Source: Verrucomicrobiales bacterium
Lineage (GTDB): Bacteria > Verrucomicrobiota > Verrucomicrobiia > Verrucomicrobiales > V1-33
Assembly (NCBI GenBank): GCA_023253575.1
Contig: JALRGB010000716.1
Coordinates: forward strand, 1-7,109
Direction: 5' to 3'
DNA: 7,109 nucleotides
A program made the position numbers and the translations under genes. Numbering within the stretch: position 1 is the stretch's first letter; each line of letters opens with the position of its first letter. Below the pieces are notes generated by a model. It ran no database searches, was not told where the DNA came from, and saw nothing but the letters and a program-made list of their open reading frames with translations. Of this stretch, positions 6,952 to 7,109 are shown piece by piece.

Positions 6952-6994
6952 GACCGGCCCTCGGCTCTAAGTTATCAATTATCGATCGGCCCTC
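6952..6994 (+). repeat. Pair of imperfect 11-base direct repeats after the stop codon
   Basis: gaccggccctc (6952-6962) and gatcggccctc (6984-6994) differ at one base and are 32 bases apart start to start, flanking an AT-rich stretch with ttatcaattatcgat (6972-6986). They lie between the unknown-function gene and the next probable start. They could be a regulator site for the downstream gene or chance similarity in GC-rich DNA. Confidence 0.25.
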
Positions 6995-7037
6995 CAACTC
7001 CAACTCCAGCGCACTGTCGGCCACAGATCCACCCATT

Positions 7038-7109
7038 ATGTCGGCTCCTTCTCATCACCCCCGGTCGTCTCGCTGGTTCCGTATGCTCCACCTGCTGACG
7101 GCGGTCACA
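7038..7109 (+). CDS. Start of a probable exported protein, cut by the window edge
   Basis: From the ATG at 7038 the frame stays open for 24 codons to the last base. The peptide has a positively charged beginning (HHPRSSRWFR) followed by the start of a hydrophobic run (MLHLLTAVT), which looks like the n- and h-regions of a signal peptide. An alternative in-frame ATG lies at 7083 and would leave a shorter leader. No Shine-Dalgarno sequence is visible, as for the other genes here. The gap to the previous stop codon is 86 bases. The product cannot be named from this fragment. Confidence 0.4.
   Translation, partial: MSAPSHHPRSSRWFRMLHLLTAVT

Noticed and set aside
6996..7008. Short tandem repeat of a 6-base unit (ccaact, about two copies)
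   Set aside because: Only about two copies; too short to be meaningful and not associated with any other element.

Overview
The window looks like a piece of a GC-rich chromosome (about 60 % GC by eye) from a member of the Verrucomicrobiota, possibly the Opitutae. This assignment is an inference. It rests on the style of the first protein (secreted, several kilobases, built from lectin-like, lamin-tail, chitobiase-C-terminal-like and CotH-kinase modules, ending in a 'DxDNDG...AEYALG' tail), which from memory is typical of Verrucomicrobiota and Planctomycetota. There is no rRNA or other phylogenetic marker. All supported genes lie on the plus strand and all appear to encode exported proteins. 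None of the visible starts has a clear Shine-Dalgarno sequence.

Layout. 1-4269 is the 3' part of a giant secreted modular protein that runs off the left edge; 1422 residues are visible. Its order is two tandem F5/8C- or F-type-lectin-like modules, an Ig-like linker, lamin-tail domain, chitobiase-C-like domain, CotH-type kinase-like core, second chitobiase-C-like domain, second lamin-tail domain, and a Ca-binding-like tail. 4270-4462 is a spacer with an AT-rich imperfect dyad. 4463-5251 encodes a 262-residue signal-peptide protein that looks like an outer-membrane beta-barrel. 5252-5589 is a 338-base gene-free stretch packed with inverted repeats, one of which looks like an intrinsic terminator for the minus strand. 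5590-6951 encodes a 453-residue exported protein of a conserved family with no known function. 6952-7037 is a short spacer. The first 24 codons of a probable fourth exported protein begin at 7038 and run off the right edge.

How the genes fit together. The gaps (193, 338 and 86 bases) and the structured spacers argue against a tight operon, so any functional link is speculative. The shared theme is the cell envelope and exterior: a large adhesive or carbohydrate-binding CotH protein, an outer-membrane barrel, and a periplasmic or secreted protein of unknown role. No CRISPR array, tRNA, rRNA, insertion sequence, phage or defence gene was seen. The least explained parts are the folded spacer at 5278-5469 and the unknown-function protein at 5590-6951.
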